Assembly (NCBI RefSeq): GCF_010868145.1
Contig: NZ_JAAGUY010000013.1
Coordinates: 62,001-126,000 of the forward strand
DNA length: 64,000 nt
DNA from: Nocardia cyriacigeorgica
Lineage (GTDB): Bacteria > Actinomycetota > Actinomycetes > Mycobacteriales > Mycobacteriaceae
Direction of reading: 5' to 3'
Program-made: the position numbers and the translations under genes
Notes under the pieces: generated by a model
Database searches by the model: none
What the model saw: only the letters and a program-made list of their open reading frames with translations
Told to the model about the DNA's origin: nothing
Part shown: in pieces, positions 55,647-64,000 of the stretch
Layout: each line of letters begins with the position of its first letter
Position numbering within the stretch: the first letter of the stretch is position 1

Positions 55647-57677
55647 GTGCCAGATCCCGCGACGTACCGGCCGAAGCCGGGCACGATTCCCGTCGAACCC
55701 GGTGTGTACAAGTTCCGGGATTCCCATCGTCGCGTCATCTATGTCGGCAAGGCCAAGAGCCTGCGTTCCCGATTGAACTCCTACTTCGCCGATGTCGCCT
55801 CGCTACACCCACGCACCCGCCAGATGGTGACCACCGCGGCAAGTGTCGAGTGGACGGTGGTGTCCACCGAGGTCGAGGCGCTGCAGCTGGAATACAACTG
55901 GATCAAGGAATTCGATCCGCGATTCAACGTCCGCTACCGCGACGACAAGTCGTACCCGGTCCTGGCTGTCACTCTGAACGAGGAGTATCCGCGGCTGTTC
56001 GTCTACCGCGGGGCGCGCAAGAAGGGGGTGCGCTACTTCGGCCCCTACGCCCACGCCTGGGCGATCCGGGAGACCCTCGATCTGCTGCTGCGGGTGTTCC
56101 CGGCGCGCACCTGCTCGAACGGAGTGTTCAAGCGGCACAGTCAGATCGGACGTCCCTGCCTGCTCGGTTATATCGACAAATGCTCGGCGCCGTGCATCGG
56201 CCGGGTCGACGCCGAGGAACACCGGCGCATCGTCGACGACTTCTGCGACTTCCTCGCCGGGCGCACCGATCGCATGGTCCGTGAACTGGAACGGCGCATG
56301 CACGACGCGGCCTCGGACCTCGACTTCGAGACCGCCGCCCGCCTGCGCGACGATGTGCAGGCGCTGCGCCGGGCACTGGAGAAGCAGGCCGTGGTGCTCG
56401 GCACCGGCACCGACGCCGATGTGATCGCCTTCGCCACCGACGAGCTCGAGGTGGCGGTACAGATCTTCCACGTGCGTGATGGCAGGGTGCGCGGCCAACG
56501 CGGCTGGGTGGTCGACAAGTCCGGCGACGCCGTCGACGTCCCCGAGGCGGGCGGCGAGATGGGCGCGCTGGTCGAGCAGTTCCTCACCCAGTTCTACGGT
56601 GAACAGGCCGCTGTCGCCGCACAGGGCGCCGAGGAGCAGTCGGCCACCGTGGTGCCGCGTGAAGTGCTGGTCCCCGACCTTCCCGCCGATGTGGACCAGG
56701 TGCAGCAGTGGTTGTCGCAGTTGCGCGGTTCGGCGGTGCAGGTGCGGGTGCCGCGCCGCGGCGACAAGAAGGCGCTGGCCGAGACCGTGCAGCGCAACGC
56801 CAAGGAGGCGCTGGCTCAGCACAAGCTGCGCCGGGCAGGCGATCTGACCTCCAGATCGGCCGCGCTCCAGGACATCCAGGACGCTCTCGACCTCGATACC
56901 GCCCCGCTGCGCATCGAATGTGTCGATATCAGCCATGTCCAGGGCACCGATGTGGTCGGGTCGCTGGTGGTGTTCGAGGACGGTCTGCCGCGCAAATCGG
57001 AGTACCGGCACTACACCATCAAGGAAGCCGCCGGCGACGGCCGATCCGATGACGTCGGCAGTATCGCCGAGGTCACCAGGCGCAGGTTCGGTCGGCTGCG
57101 CCGGGAGCGTGACGCCGCCGAACGCGTCGAGCTCGACACTCCCATCGCATCCGAGGCATCCGCTGAGCCACCCGAGGGCGACGAGGAGCACACCACGCTG
57201 CCCGGGATCGATCCCAAGACCGGCAAGCCGCGCAAGTTCGCCTACCCGCCCAACCTCTACGTCGTCGACGGCGGCGCACCCCAGGTTGCGGCGGCCGCCG
57301 AGGTGCTCGACGAACTCGGTATCACCGATGTCGCGGTGATCGGCCTGGCCAAACGCCTCGAGGAGGTGTGGGTGCCCAACGATCCGGACCCGGTGATCAT
57401 GCCGCGCACCAGTGAGGCGCTGTACCTGCTGCAACGGGTACGTGACGAGGCCCACCGGTTCGCCATCACCTTCCACCGCAGCAAACGCTCCCGCCGGATG
57501 ACGGCGTCCGCGCTGGATTCGGTGCGCGGGTTGGGTGCGGCACGGCGAACCGCGCTGGTCACGCACTTCGGATCGGTCGCCAAACTGAAGGAGGCAACGG
57601 TCGAGGAGATCACCGAGGTACCCGGCATCGGTGTGGCGACGGCACAGGCGGTGCTGGCCGCGTTGCGCGGAGATTAG
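55647..57677 (+). CDS. uvrC: Excinuclease ABC subunit C
   Basis: UvrC makes both incisions in nucleotide-excision repair. The 676-residue protein has the GIY-YIG nuclease (PGVYKFRDSHRRVIYVGKAKSLRSRLNSYF, near 19-50), a UvrBC-binding helix pair, the RNase H-like second nuclease (RIECVDISHVQGTDVVGSLVVFEDG) and tandem HhH at the end. TAGGCT lies six bases before the GTG start, suggesting a leaderless mRNA. I see no LexA box directly upstream. It is followed by rapZ-yvcK-whiA in the conserved actinobacterial order. Confidence 0.97.
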   Translation: MPDPATYRPKPGTIPVEPGVYKFRDSHRRVIYVGKAKSLRSRLNSYFADVASLHPRTRQMVTTAASVEWTVVSTEVEALQLEYNWIKEFDPRFNVRYRDDKSYPVLAVTLNEEYPRLFVYRGARKKGVRYFGPYAHAWAIRETLDLLLRVFPARTCSNGVFKRHSQIGRPCLLGYIDKCSAPCIGRVDAEEHRRIVDDFCDFLAGRTDRMVRELERRMHDAASDLDFETAARLRDDVQALRRALEKQAVVLGTGTDADVIAFATDELEVAVQIFHVRDGRVRGQRGWVVDKSGDAVDVPEAGGEMGALVEQFLTQFYGEQAAVAAQGAEEQSATVVPREVLVPDLPADVDQVQQWLSQLRGSAVQVRVPRRGDKKALAETVQRNAKEALAQHKLRRAGDLTSRSAALQDIQDALDLDTAPLRIECVDISHVQGTDVVGSLVVFEDGLPRKSEYRHYTIKEAAGDGRSDDVGSIAEVTRRRFGRLRRERDAAERVELDTPIASEASAEPPEGDEEHTTLPGIDPKTGKPRKFAYPPNLYVVDGGAPQVAAAAEVLDELGITDVAVIGLAKRLEEVWVPNDPDPVIMPRTSEALYLLQRVRDEAHRFAITFHRSKRSRRMTASALDSVRGLGAARRTALVTHFGSVAKLKEATVEEITEVPGIGVATAQAVLAALRGD

Positions 57678-57765
57678 CCGAGTTCGCGTACGTTGTGTAT
57701 GCGCCGGATACCGAATCCGGTGCGCGATGATCGAGAGGCACCCAAGACAACAGATCCGGTGGTAC

Positions 57766-58719
57766 ATGACACGCGTCGAATCGAACAGCAGCGGCCGTGC
57801 CCCCGGGCCCGCCGCAGCGCGCGGCGGGCCCGCCGGTGCGCAGGTAGAGGTCGTCCTGGTGACCGGCCTGTCCGGAGCGGGCCGCGGCACCGCGGCGAAG
57901 GTGCTCGAGGACCTCGGCTGGTATGTCACCGACAACCTGCCGCCCGAACTGATCGGGCGCATGGTCGAGCTCGGTGCCGCCGCGGAGCCGCCGATCCGGC
58001 GGCTGGCCCTGGTCATGGATGTGCGCAGCCGTTTCTTCACCGGCGATCTGTCGGTGGTCACCGAGCAGCTTCGTGAGCGTGGCGTGCGGACGAGGGTGCT
58101 GTTCCTGGAGGCTTCCGACGATGTGCTCATCCGCCGGTTCGGGTTCGCCCGGCGCCGACACCCGTTGCAGAGCGAGAGCGCCGACGGCACCTTGTCCGCG
58201 GGTATCGCCGCCGAACGGATTCGCCTGTCCGCGGTGAAGGCTGCCGCCGATCTGGTCATCGACACCACCGAGCTGTCCATTCATCAGCTGCACCGCAAGC
58301 TGGAGGAAGCCTACGGTGGCGGTGCCTCTGCCGCGCTGCAGCTGACGGTGCAGTCGTTCGGTTTCAAGTACGGAGTACCGCTGGACGCGGACATGGTGTT
58401 GGATGTGCGTTTTCTGCCCAATCCACATTGGATACCGGAACTGCGGGAACATTCTGGCCAGGAGTCGGTGGTCAGCGAGTACGTGCTGTCGCGCCACGGT
58501 GCGGACGACTATCTGCGTACCTGCCACCACCTGCTCGACCTGGTCACGAACGGTTACCGCCAAGAGGGGAAGCGATACATGACGGTGGCAGTGGGGTGCA
58601 CCGGCGGCAGGCACCGCAGCGTGGCGATCGCCGAAGCGCTTGGCGAAACGATGCGGACCGACTCCGACGGTGCCGTGGATGTGGTGCGGGTGGTCCATCG
58701 GGATCTGGGGCGCGAATGA
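57766..58719 (+). CDS. rapZ: RapZ/YvcJ-family nucleotide-binding protein
   Basis: RapZ-family proteins bind nucleotides and, in enterobacteria, deliver an sRNA to RNase E; the role in actinobacteria is not settled. The protein contains VVLVTGLSGAGRGTAAKVLEDLGWYVTDNLPPELI and the C-terminal SFGFKYGVPLDADMVLDVRFLPNPHW and GCTGGRHRSVAIAE blocks. The P-loop reads GLSGAGRGT with no Lys, as in mycobacterial homologues. The ATG at 57766 gives 317 residues; an ATG at 57727 would add 13. Its stop overlaps yvcK by four bases. Confidence 0.92.
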   Translation: MTRVESNSSGRAPGPAAARGGPAGAQVEVVLVTGLSGAGRGTAAKVLEDLGWYVTDNLPPELIGRMVELGAAAEPPIRRLALVMDVRSRFFTGDLSVVTEQLRERGVRTRVLFLEASDDVLIRRFGFARRRHPLQSESADGTLSAGIAAERIRLSAVKAAADLVIDTTELSIHQLHRKLEEAYGGGASAALQLTVQSFGFKYGVPLDADMVLDVRFLPNPHWIPELREHSGQESVVSEYVLSRHGADDYLRTCHHLLDLVTNGYRQEGKRYMTVAVGCTGGRHRSVAIAEALGETMRTDSDGAVDVVRVVHRDLGRE

Positions 58720-59762
58720 CGGGCTGGGACACCAACCCCGCCATCGTCGCGCTCGGTGGCGGGCACGGTTTGTACGCGACGCTGACGGCGGTGCGGCGGC
58801 TGACCACGCGAATCAGCGCGGTGGTCACCGTCGCCGACGACGGTGGGTCCTCCGGCAGATTGCGCGCCGAGCTGGGTGTTCCGCCGCCCGGTGATCTGCG
58901 TATGGCGCTGGCAGCGTTGGCCGCCGACGGCGAGGGTGTGTGGACGCGCACGGTGCAACACCGATTCGGTGGCACCGGCGCACTGGCCGGGCATTCGGTC
59001 GGCAACCTGATCCTGGCCGGGCTCACCGAAGTCCTCGGTGACCCGGTGGCAGCCCTTGACCAGGTGGCGGCGCTGCTCGGCGTCACGGGGCGGGTGCTGC
59101 CCATGTCGCCGATCGCGCTCGACATCGAAGCCGACGTGTCCGGCCTGGAGGCCGACCCGCGCGTCAGCCGGTGCATTCGCGGCCAGGTGGCGGTGGCGAC
59201 GACGCCGGGCAAGGTGCGTCGGGTGCGGTTGATCCCCTCGGATCCGCCCGCGAGCCCGGAGGCCACCTCAGCGGTCGAACACGCCGATGTGGTGGTGCTC
59301 GGCCCCGGTTCCTGGTTCACCAGCGTGATCCCGCACGTGCTCGTCCCCGAACTGCGCGACGCGCTGGTCTACACCAGGGCGCGCAAAGTGCTCGTGCTGA
59401 ATCTGGCCGCCGAGCCGGGCGAGACGGCAGGATTCTCCGCCGAACGCCATTTGCATGTATTGTCCCAGCACGCACCGGATTTCGCAGTCGATGATGTCCT
59501 GGTCGATTCCGGATGCGTGCCCGAGGGCAGGGAGCGCGAACATGTGGCAAGAGCGGCCGAACAGTTGCGAGCGCGGGTAGTCTTTTCCGATGTCGCCGAC
59601 GCGGGAACGGACCGGCACCATCCCGGAAAGCTTGCCGCCGCACTGGATCGACTGATCCGGGAACCTCGGCCGCAAATGTCAGGGCTTCGAGTCGAGGGAC
59701 GGCACATGGGTCAGGATGTGCGGTCCGGGTTGGGTGGAAAGGAGCGCGTCTCGTGGCGATGA
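58716..59762 (+). CDS. yvcK: YvcK/CofD-like UDP-sugar-binding regulator
   Basis: The 348-residue protein belongs to the YvcK (gluconeogenesis factor) family, which binds UDP-GlcNAc and regulates cell-wall precursor flow, as CuvA does in mycobacteria. It contains VALGGGHGLYATLTAVRR, VTVADDGGSSGRLR, PPPGDLRMALAAL, GHSVGNLILAGL and VLGPGSWFTSVIPHVLVP. The ATG overlaps rapZ by four bases; its end overlaps the whiA start. Confidence 0.94.
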   Translation: MTGWDTNPAIVALGGGHGLYATLTAVRRLTTRISAVVTVADDGGSSGRLRAELGVPPPGDLRMALAALAADGEGVWTRTVQHRFGGTGALAGHSVGNLILAGLTEVLGDPVAALDQVAALLGVTGRVLPMSPIALDIEADVSGLEADPRVSRCIRGQVAVATTPGKVRRVRLIPSDPPASPEATSAVEHADVVVLGPGSWFTSVIPHVLVPELRDALVYTRARKVLVLNLAAEPGETAGFSAERHLHVLSQHAPDFAVDDVLVDSGCVPEGREREHVARAAEQLRARVVFSDVADAGTDRHHPGKLAAALDRLIREPRPQMSGLRVEGRHMGQDVRSGLGGKERVSWR

Positions 59763-60736
59763 CAGCCGAAGTGAAGGACGAGCTGAGCAGGCTCGCGGTG
59801 TCCCAGGTGAGTTCGCGCAAGGCGGAACTGTCCGCCCTGCTGCGCTTCGCCGGTGGACTGCACATCGTCGGCGGGCGAGTGATCGTCGAAGCCGAGGTGG
59901 ACATGGGCTCCATCGCGCGCAGGCTACGGCGGGAAATCTTCGAGCTCTACGGATACGGCTCCGACGTGCATGTACTCGGTGCCGGCGGGCTCCGCAAGAC
60001 TTCGCGCTATGTGGTGCGAGTGTCGAAGGAGGGCGAAGCGCTGGCCCGTCAGACCGGTCTGCTCGATGTGCGCGGCCGTCCGGTACGCGGGCTGCCGGCC
60101 CAGGTGGTCGGTGGCAGTGTCGGCGATGCCGAAGCCGCTTGGCGCGGTGCGTTTCTCGCGCACGGCTCGCTCACCGAACCGGGTCGTTCCTCGGCGCTCG
60201 AGGTGAGTTGCCCCGGCCCAGAGGCGGCGCTGGCGCTGGTGGGCGCGGCTCGGCGGCTCGGCATCTCGGCCAAGGCGCGCGAGGTCCGCGGCACCGACCG
60301 CGTGGTGGTGCGTGACGGCGAGGCCATCGGTGCCCTGCTCACCAGGATGGGCGCACAGGACACCAGGCTCACCTGGGAAGAGCGCCGGATGCGCAGGGAG
60401 GTCCGCGCCACCGCGAACCGGCTGGCCAACTTCGACGACGCCAACCTGCGTCGCTCGGCCCGTGCCGCCGTCGCCGCCGCTGCCCGCGTGGAGCGTGCGT
60501 TGGACATACTGGCCGACGATGTGCCCGACCATTTGGCCGCCGCGGGCAAGTTGCGCGTGCAGCACCGGCAGGCCTCGCTCGAGGAACTCGGTCAGCTGGC
60601 CGATCCGCCGATGACCAAAGACGCTGTGGCCGGCCGTATCCGGCGGCTGCTATCGATGGCAGATCGCCGGGCCAAGGAATTGGGTGTGCCCGATACCGAG
60701 TCGGCGGTCACCGCGGAACTGCTCGACGAGGCCTGA
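59753..60736 (+). CDS. whiA: Sporulation/cell-division regulator WhiA
   Basis: WhiA is a DNA-binding protein with a degenerate LAGLIDADG homing-endonuclease domain and a helix-turn-helix. In Streptomyces it acts with WhiB on division genes. The 327-residue protein has LLRFAGGLHIVGGRVIVEAEVD, AAWRGAFLAHGSLTEPGRSSALEVSCPGPEAALAL and the C-terminal HTH ASLEELGQLADPPMTKDAVAGRIRRLLSMAD. The GTG at 59753, with AGGAG upstream, gives the mycobacterial-type MAMT start. Confidence 0.96.
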   Translation: MAMTAEVKDELSRLAVSQVSSRKAELSALLRFAGGLHIVGGRVIVEAEVDMGSIARRLRREIFELYGYGSDVHVLGAGGLRKTSRYVVRVSKEGEALARQTGLLDVRGRPVRGLPAQVVGGSVGDAEAAWRGAFLAHGSLTEPGRSSALEVSCPGPEAALALVGAARRLGISAKAREVRGTDRVVVRDGEAIGALLTRMGAQDTRLTWEERRMRREVRATANRLANFDDANLRRSARAAVAAAARVERALDILADDVPDHLAAAGKLRVQHRQASLEELGQLADPPMTKDAVAGRIRRLLSMADRRAKELGVPDTESAVTAELLDEA

Positions 60737-60741
60737 GCCGT

Positions 60742-60766
60742 CGGGCCGGTCGATTCGACCGGCCCG
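60742..60766 (+). terminator. Perfect hairpin after whiA
   Basis: CGGGCCGGTCGA and TCGACCGGCCCG are perfectly complementary (12 pairs) with a single-base centre. It lies 5 bases past the whiA stop and is the likely end of the uvrC-rapZ-yvcK-whiA transcript. Confidence 0.8.
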
Positions 60767-61102
60767 GTTCAGTCGGCGTGCGTGGTCGGTGACGGCTGCC
60801 AGGCGTGTGCCGGGCCGTTTGCGCGCTGGTTCGGTGGGCGTCCCTGCCGGAGCCTCCGGGCGGGGCGAACCGGGATGTTCGGCCACTGCGGGGTCGATGC
60901 GTGAGGGGGTGCACGCTCGGCGAACCGGTGTATACCGGCCGGTAACCAGGGTGGATGCCGACTTTCCGGTGCTGCTGTTGGCAACAAAGATACGCACCAC
61001 CACCGGGCTTCAAATCGTGAGGTGCGTGTCTGTGAGGTTACGGCCGGGCACTACTGTAGGTGGCGACGGAATGAATCCGCTTGAAAGCTGAGGAGCGATA
61101 AC
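60767..61102 (+). promoter_or_regulatory. Upstream region of the gap-pgk-tpiA operon
   Basis: No gene is seen in this stretch. It holds the perfect palindrome TACCGGCCGGTA (60933-60944), overlapping a CCGGT-GTAT-ACCGG dyad just to the left, which together look like a regulator-binding cluster. TACTGT (61052-61057) is a possible -10. GAGGAG before 61103 is the gap ribosome-binding site. Confidence 0.5.
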
Positions 61103-62119
<1,017 letters not shown>

Positions 62120-62124
62120 CGCAG

Positions 62125-63345
62125 ATGGCTGTCAAGACACTCGCAGACCTGCTGAGCGAGGGTGTCGAAGGTCGGGGCGTGCTGGTGCGCTCCGACCTGA
62201 ACGTTCCCCTCGACGACAACGGTGAGATCACCGACGCCGGCCGCATCCTGGCCTCGGTGCCCACCATCAAGGCGCTGGTCGAGGCCGGCGCCAAGGTGGT
62301 CGTGACCGCCCATCTGGGCCGGCCCAAGGGCGAACCGGATCCGGCACTGTCGCTGGCGCCGGTCGCCGCGCGCCTGGCCGACGAGCTGGGCCGCAACGTC
62401 CAGCTCGCCGGTGATGTGGTGGGTCAGGACGCGCTCGCGCGTTCGGAGGGCCTCACCGACGGCGATGTGCTCATGCTGGAGAACATCCGCTTCGATCCGC
62501 GTGAGACCAGCAAGGACGACGCGCAGCGCGCCAAGCTGGCCGCGGCGCTGGTGGAGCTGGTCGGCGATGACGGCGCGTTCGTCTCCGACGGCTTCGGTGT
62601 GGTGCACCGCAAGCAGGCGTCGGTGTACGACGTGGCGAAGCAGCTGCCGCATTACGCGGGAACGCTGGTCGCCGCCGAGGTCGATGTGCTGGCCAAGCTG
62701 ACCGAGAACCCCGAGCGTCCGTACGCGGTCGTGCTCGGTGGTTCGAAGGTCTCGGACAAGCTCGCGGTGATCGAGGCGCTGGCCCCCAAGGTCGACACTC
62801 TCGTCATCGGCGGTGGCATGTGCTTCACCTTCCTTGCCGCACAGGGGCTTCCGGTGGGTTCCTCGCTGCTGCAGGAGGAGATGATCGACACCTGCAAGCA
62901 GCTGTTGGAGCGTTTCGCCGACGTCATCCACCTGCCTCGTGACATCGTGGCGGCGGACAAGTTCGCCGCTGACGCCGATTCGAAGGTCGTTCCGTCCAAC
63001 GAGATTCCGGACGGCTGGATGGGTCTGGATATCGGCCCGGAGTCGGTGGACCGGTTCGCGGCGCTGCTGACCGAGGCGAAGACGGTGTTCTGGAACGGCC
63101 CGATGGGCGTGTTCGAGTTCGACAACTTCGCCGCGGGTACCCGTGGTGTCGCCGAGGCGATCGTGACCGCGACCGGCAAGGGCGCGTTCACTGTCGTCGG
63201 TGGTGGTGACTCGGCCGCGGCCGTGCGCACGCTCGGGCTGCCGGAGGACGGTTTCTCGCACATCTCGACCGGTGGCGGTGCGTCGCTGGAGTACCTCGAG
63301 GGCAAGGAACTCCCCGGTATCAGTGTGCTGGAGGAGGACGCGTAA
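62125..63345 (+). CDS. pgk: Phosphoglycerate kinase
   Basis: Pgk transfers phosphate from 1,3-bisphosphoglycerate to ADP. The 406-residue protein has LVRSDLNVPLDDNGEITD, HLGRPKGEPDPALSLAPVA, the hinge region VVLGGSKVSDKLAVIEALAP and the nucleotide site VVGGGDSAAAVR. FGVVHRKQASVYDV stands where the typical FGxAHRxHAS motif is expected, with Val for Ala and Gln for His. The TAA shares one base with the tpiA ATG. Confidence 0.98.
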   Translation: MAVKTLADLLSEGVEGRGVLVRSDLNVPLDDNGEITDAGRILASVPTIKALVEAGAKVVVTAHLGRPKGEPDPALSLAPVAARLADELGRNVQLAGDVVGQDALARSEGLTDGDVLMLENIRFDPRETSKDDAQRAKLAAALVELVGDDGAFVSDGFGVVHRKQASVYDVAKQLPHYAGTLVAAEVDVLAKLTENPERPYAVVLGGSKVSDKLAVIEALAPKVDTLVIGGGMCFTFLAAQGLPVGSSLLQEEMIDTCKQLLERFADVIHLPRDIVAADKFAADADSKVVPSNEIPDGWMGLDIGPESVDRFAALLTEAKTVFWNGPMGVFEFDNFAAGTRGVAEAIVTATGKGAFTVVGGGDSAAAVRTLGLPEDGFSHISTGGGASLEYLEGKELPGISVLEEDA

Positions 63346-64000
63346 TGGCTCGTACGCCGCTCATCGCGGGCAACTGGAAGATGAACCTCAATCACCTCGA
63401 GGCCATCGCTCTGGTGCAGAAGATCGCCTTCGCCCTGCCGGACAAGTACTTCGACAAGGTCGATGTCACCGTCGTCCCGCCGTTCACCGATATCCGCAGC
63501 GTGCAGACCCTCATCGAGGGTGACAAGCTGCGGATCACCTTCGGCGCGCAGGACGTGTCCGTGCACGACGAGGGCGCCTACACCGGCGAGATCAGCGCGT
63601 CCATGCTGGCCAAGCTCGGCTGCAGCTTCGTGGTCGTCGGGCACTCCGAGCGCAGGCAGTACCACAACGAGGACGACGCCATCGTGCTAGCCAAGGCCAA
63701 GCAGGCGCTGAAGCACGGGATCACTCCGATCGTGTGCATCGGCGAGGGTCTCAACGTCCGCGAGGCGAAGACCCACGTCGAGTACAACCTCGAGCAGCTG
63801 CGTGGTTCGCTCAAAGGCCTGACGGCCGAGGAGATCTCGAAGATCGTCATCGCCTATGAGCCGGTCTGGGCCATCGGCACCGGTAAGGTCGCCACTCCCG
63901 CCGATGCGCAGGAAGTGTGCGGTGCCATCCGCGGCGAGCTGGCGGAGCTGGCCTCACCCGAGGTGGCGGCGTCGGTGCGGGTGCTCTACGGCGGTTCGGT
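63345..64000 (+). CDS. tpiA: Triosephosphate isomerase (cut by the window end)
   Basis: TpiA interconverts dihydroxyacetone phosphate and glyceraldehyde 3-phosphate. About 218 residues are present of an expected 255-260. The N-terminal GNWKMNLNH with the catalytic Lys, the His in VVGHSERRQ and the Glu in IAYEPVWAIGTGK with the start of loop 6 are visible; the window ends at LYGGSV. The ATG overlaps the pgk stop by one base. Confidence 0.98.
   Translation, partial: MARTPLIAGNWKMNLNHLEAIALVQKIAFALPDKYFDKVDVTVVPPFTDIRSVQTLIEGDKLRITFGAQDVSVHDEGAYTGEISASMLAKLGCSFVVVGHSERRQYHNEDDAIVLAKAKQALKHGITPIVCIGEGLNVREAKTHVEYNLEQLRGSLKGLTAEEISKIVIAYEPVWAIGTGKVATPADAQEVCGAIRGELAELASPEVAASVRVLYGGS

Overview
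This window reads as a contiguous piece of the chromosome of a high-GC mycolic-acid actinobacterium, most likely Nocardia or a close relative. The evidence is gene order and content: aroC-aroK-aroB; pepQ-efp-nusB; a pyr operon with a small membrane-protein gene between pyrC and carA; mihF-gmk-rpoZ-coaBC-metK-priA; def-fmt-rsmB; a UsfX/SigF pair; uvrC-rapZ-yvcK-whiA; and gap-pgk-tpiA. GTG starts are frequent, neighbouring genes often overlap by 1 or 4 bases, and terminator-like hairpins lack U tracts. I see no insertion sequence, prophage, CRISPR array, tRNA or rRNA. Most of the window is core genome with accessory genes inserted between the blocks.

Layout. 1-3.1 kb (minus strand): prepilin peptidase, aroC, aroK, start of aroB. 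3.2-6.2 kb: an MMPL exporter and a TetR regulator behind a palindromic operator. 6.3-8.8 kb: pepQ, efp, nusB and a YciI protein. 8.9-17.1 kb is accessory: a serpin with a proline-rich tail, a GXWXG/DUF4334 protein, a divergent reductase/TetR pair, a stand-alone RelA/SpoT-like HD hydrolase, an AlkB-type dioxygenase behind a LexA box, a DinB-like protein and an amino-acid permease. 17.2-26.0 kb: pyrimidine operon pyrR-pyrB-pyrC-(membrane protein)-carA-carB-pyrF with a PyrR-binding leader. 26.0-26.9 kb is a long gene-free stretch holding a terminator-like hairpin and a LexA-like site.

26.9-33.6 kb: mihF, gmk, rpoZ, coaBC, metK and an ATPase-degenerate priA. 33.6-37.3 kb is accessory: decayed repeats, an NmrA-type oxidoreductase/TetR pair, a PadR regulator and a secreted lipase. 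37.5-42.7 kb: def-fmt-rsmB, a YjbR protein, and anti-sigma/SigF. 42.8-47.8 kb: rpe and ribE-ribBA-ribH, split by two unrecognised minus-strand ORFs where the M. tuberculosis order has ribG-P55-lprG. 47.9-55.5 kb is accessory: a gamma-glutamyltransferase lipoprotein, a second NmrA-type protein, and an alcohol/aldehyde oxidation unit (AcoR/MimR-like regulator, aldehyde dehydrogenase, NDMA-type alcohol dehydrogenase). 55.6-64 kb: uvrC-rapZ-yvcK-whiA and the glycolytic gap-pgk-tpiA operon, cut by the window end.

Themes: (1) housekeeping proteins with unusual disordered additions (AroK tail, PriA insertion, RsmB N-terminus); (2) nucleotide-binding domains that have lost catalytic residues (PriA, the AcoR-like regulator, RapZ); (3) well-preserved dyad operators next to local regulators; (4) DNA-damage control of alkB and possibly of an unannotated transcript upstream of mihF. 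I did not find one clearly novel multi-gene system. The best candidates for new biology are the serpin, the two-ORF unit inside the rib region, the LexA-like site in the pre-mihF gap, and the tails and insertions on core enzymes.
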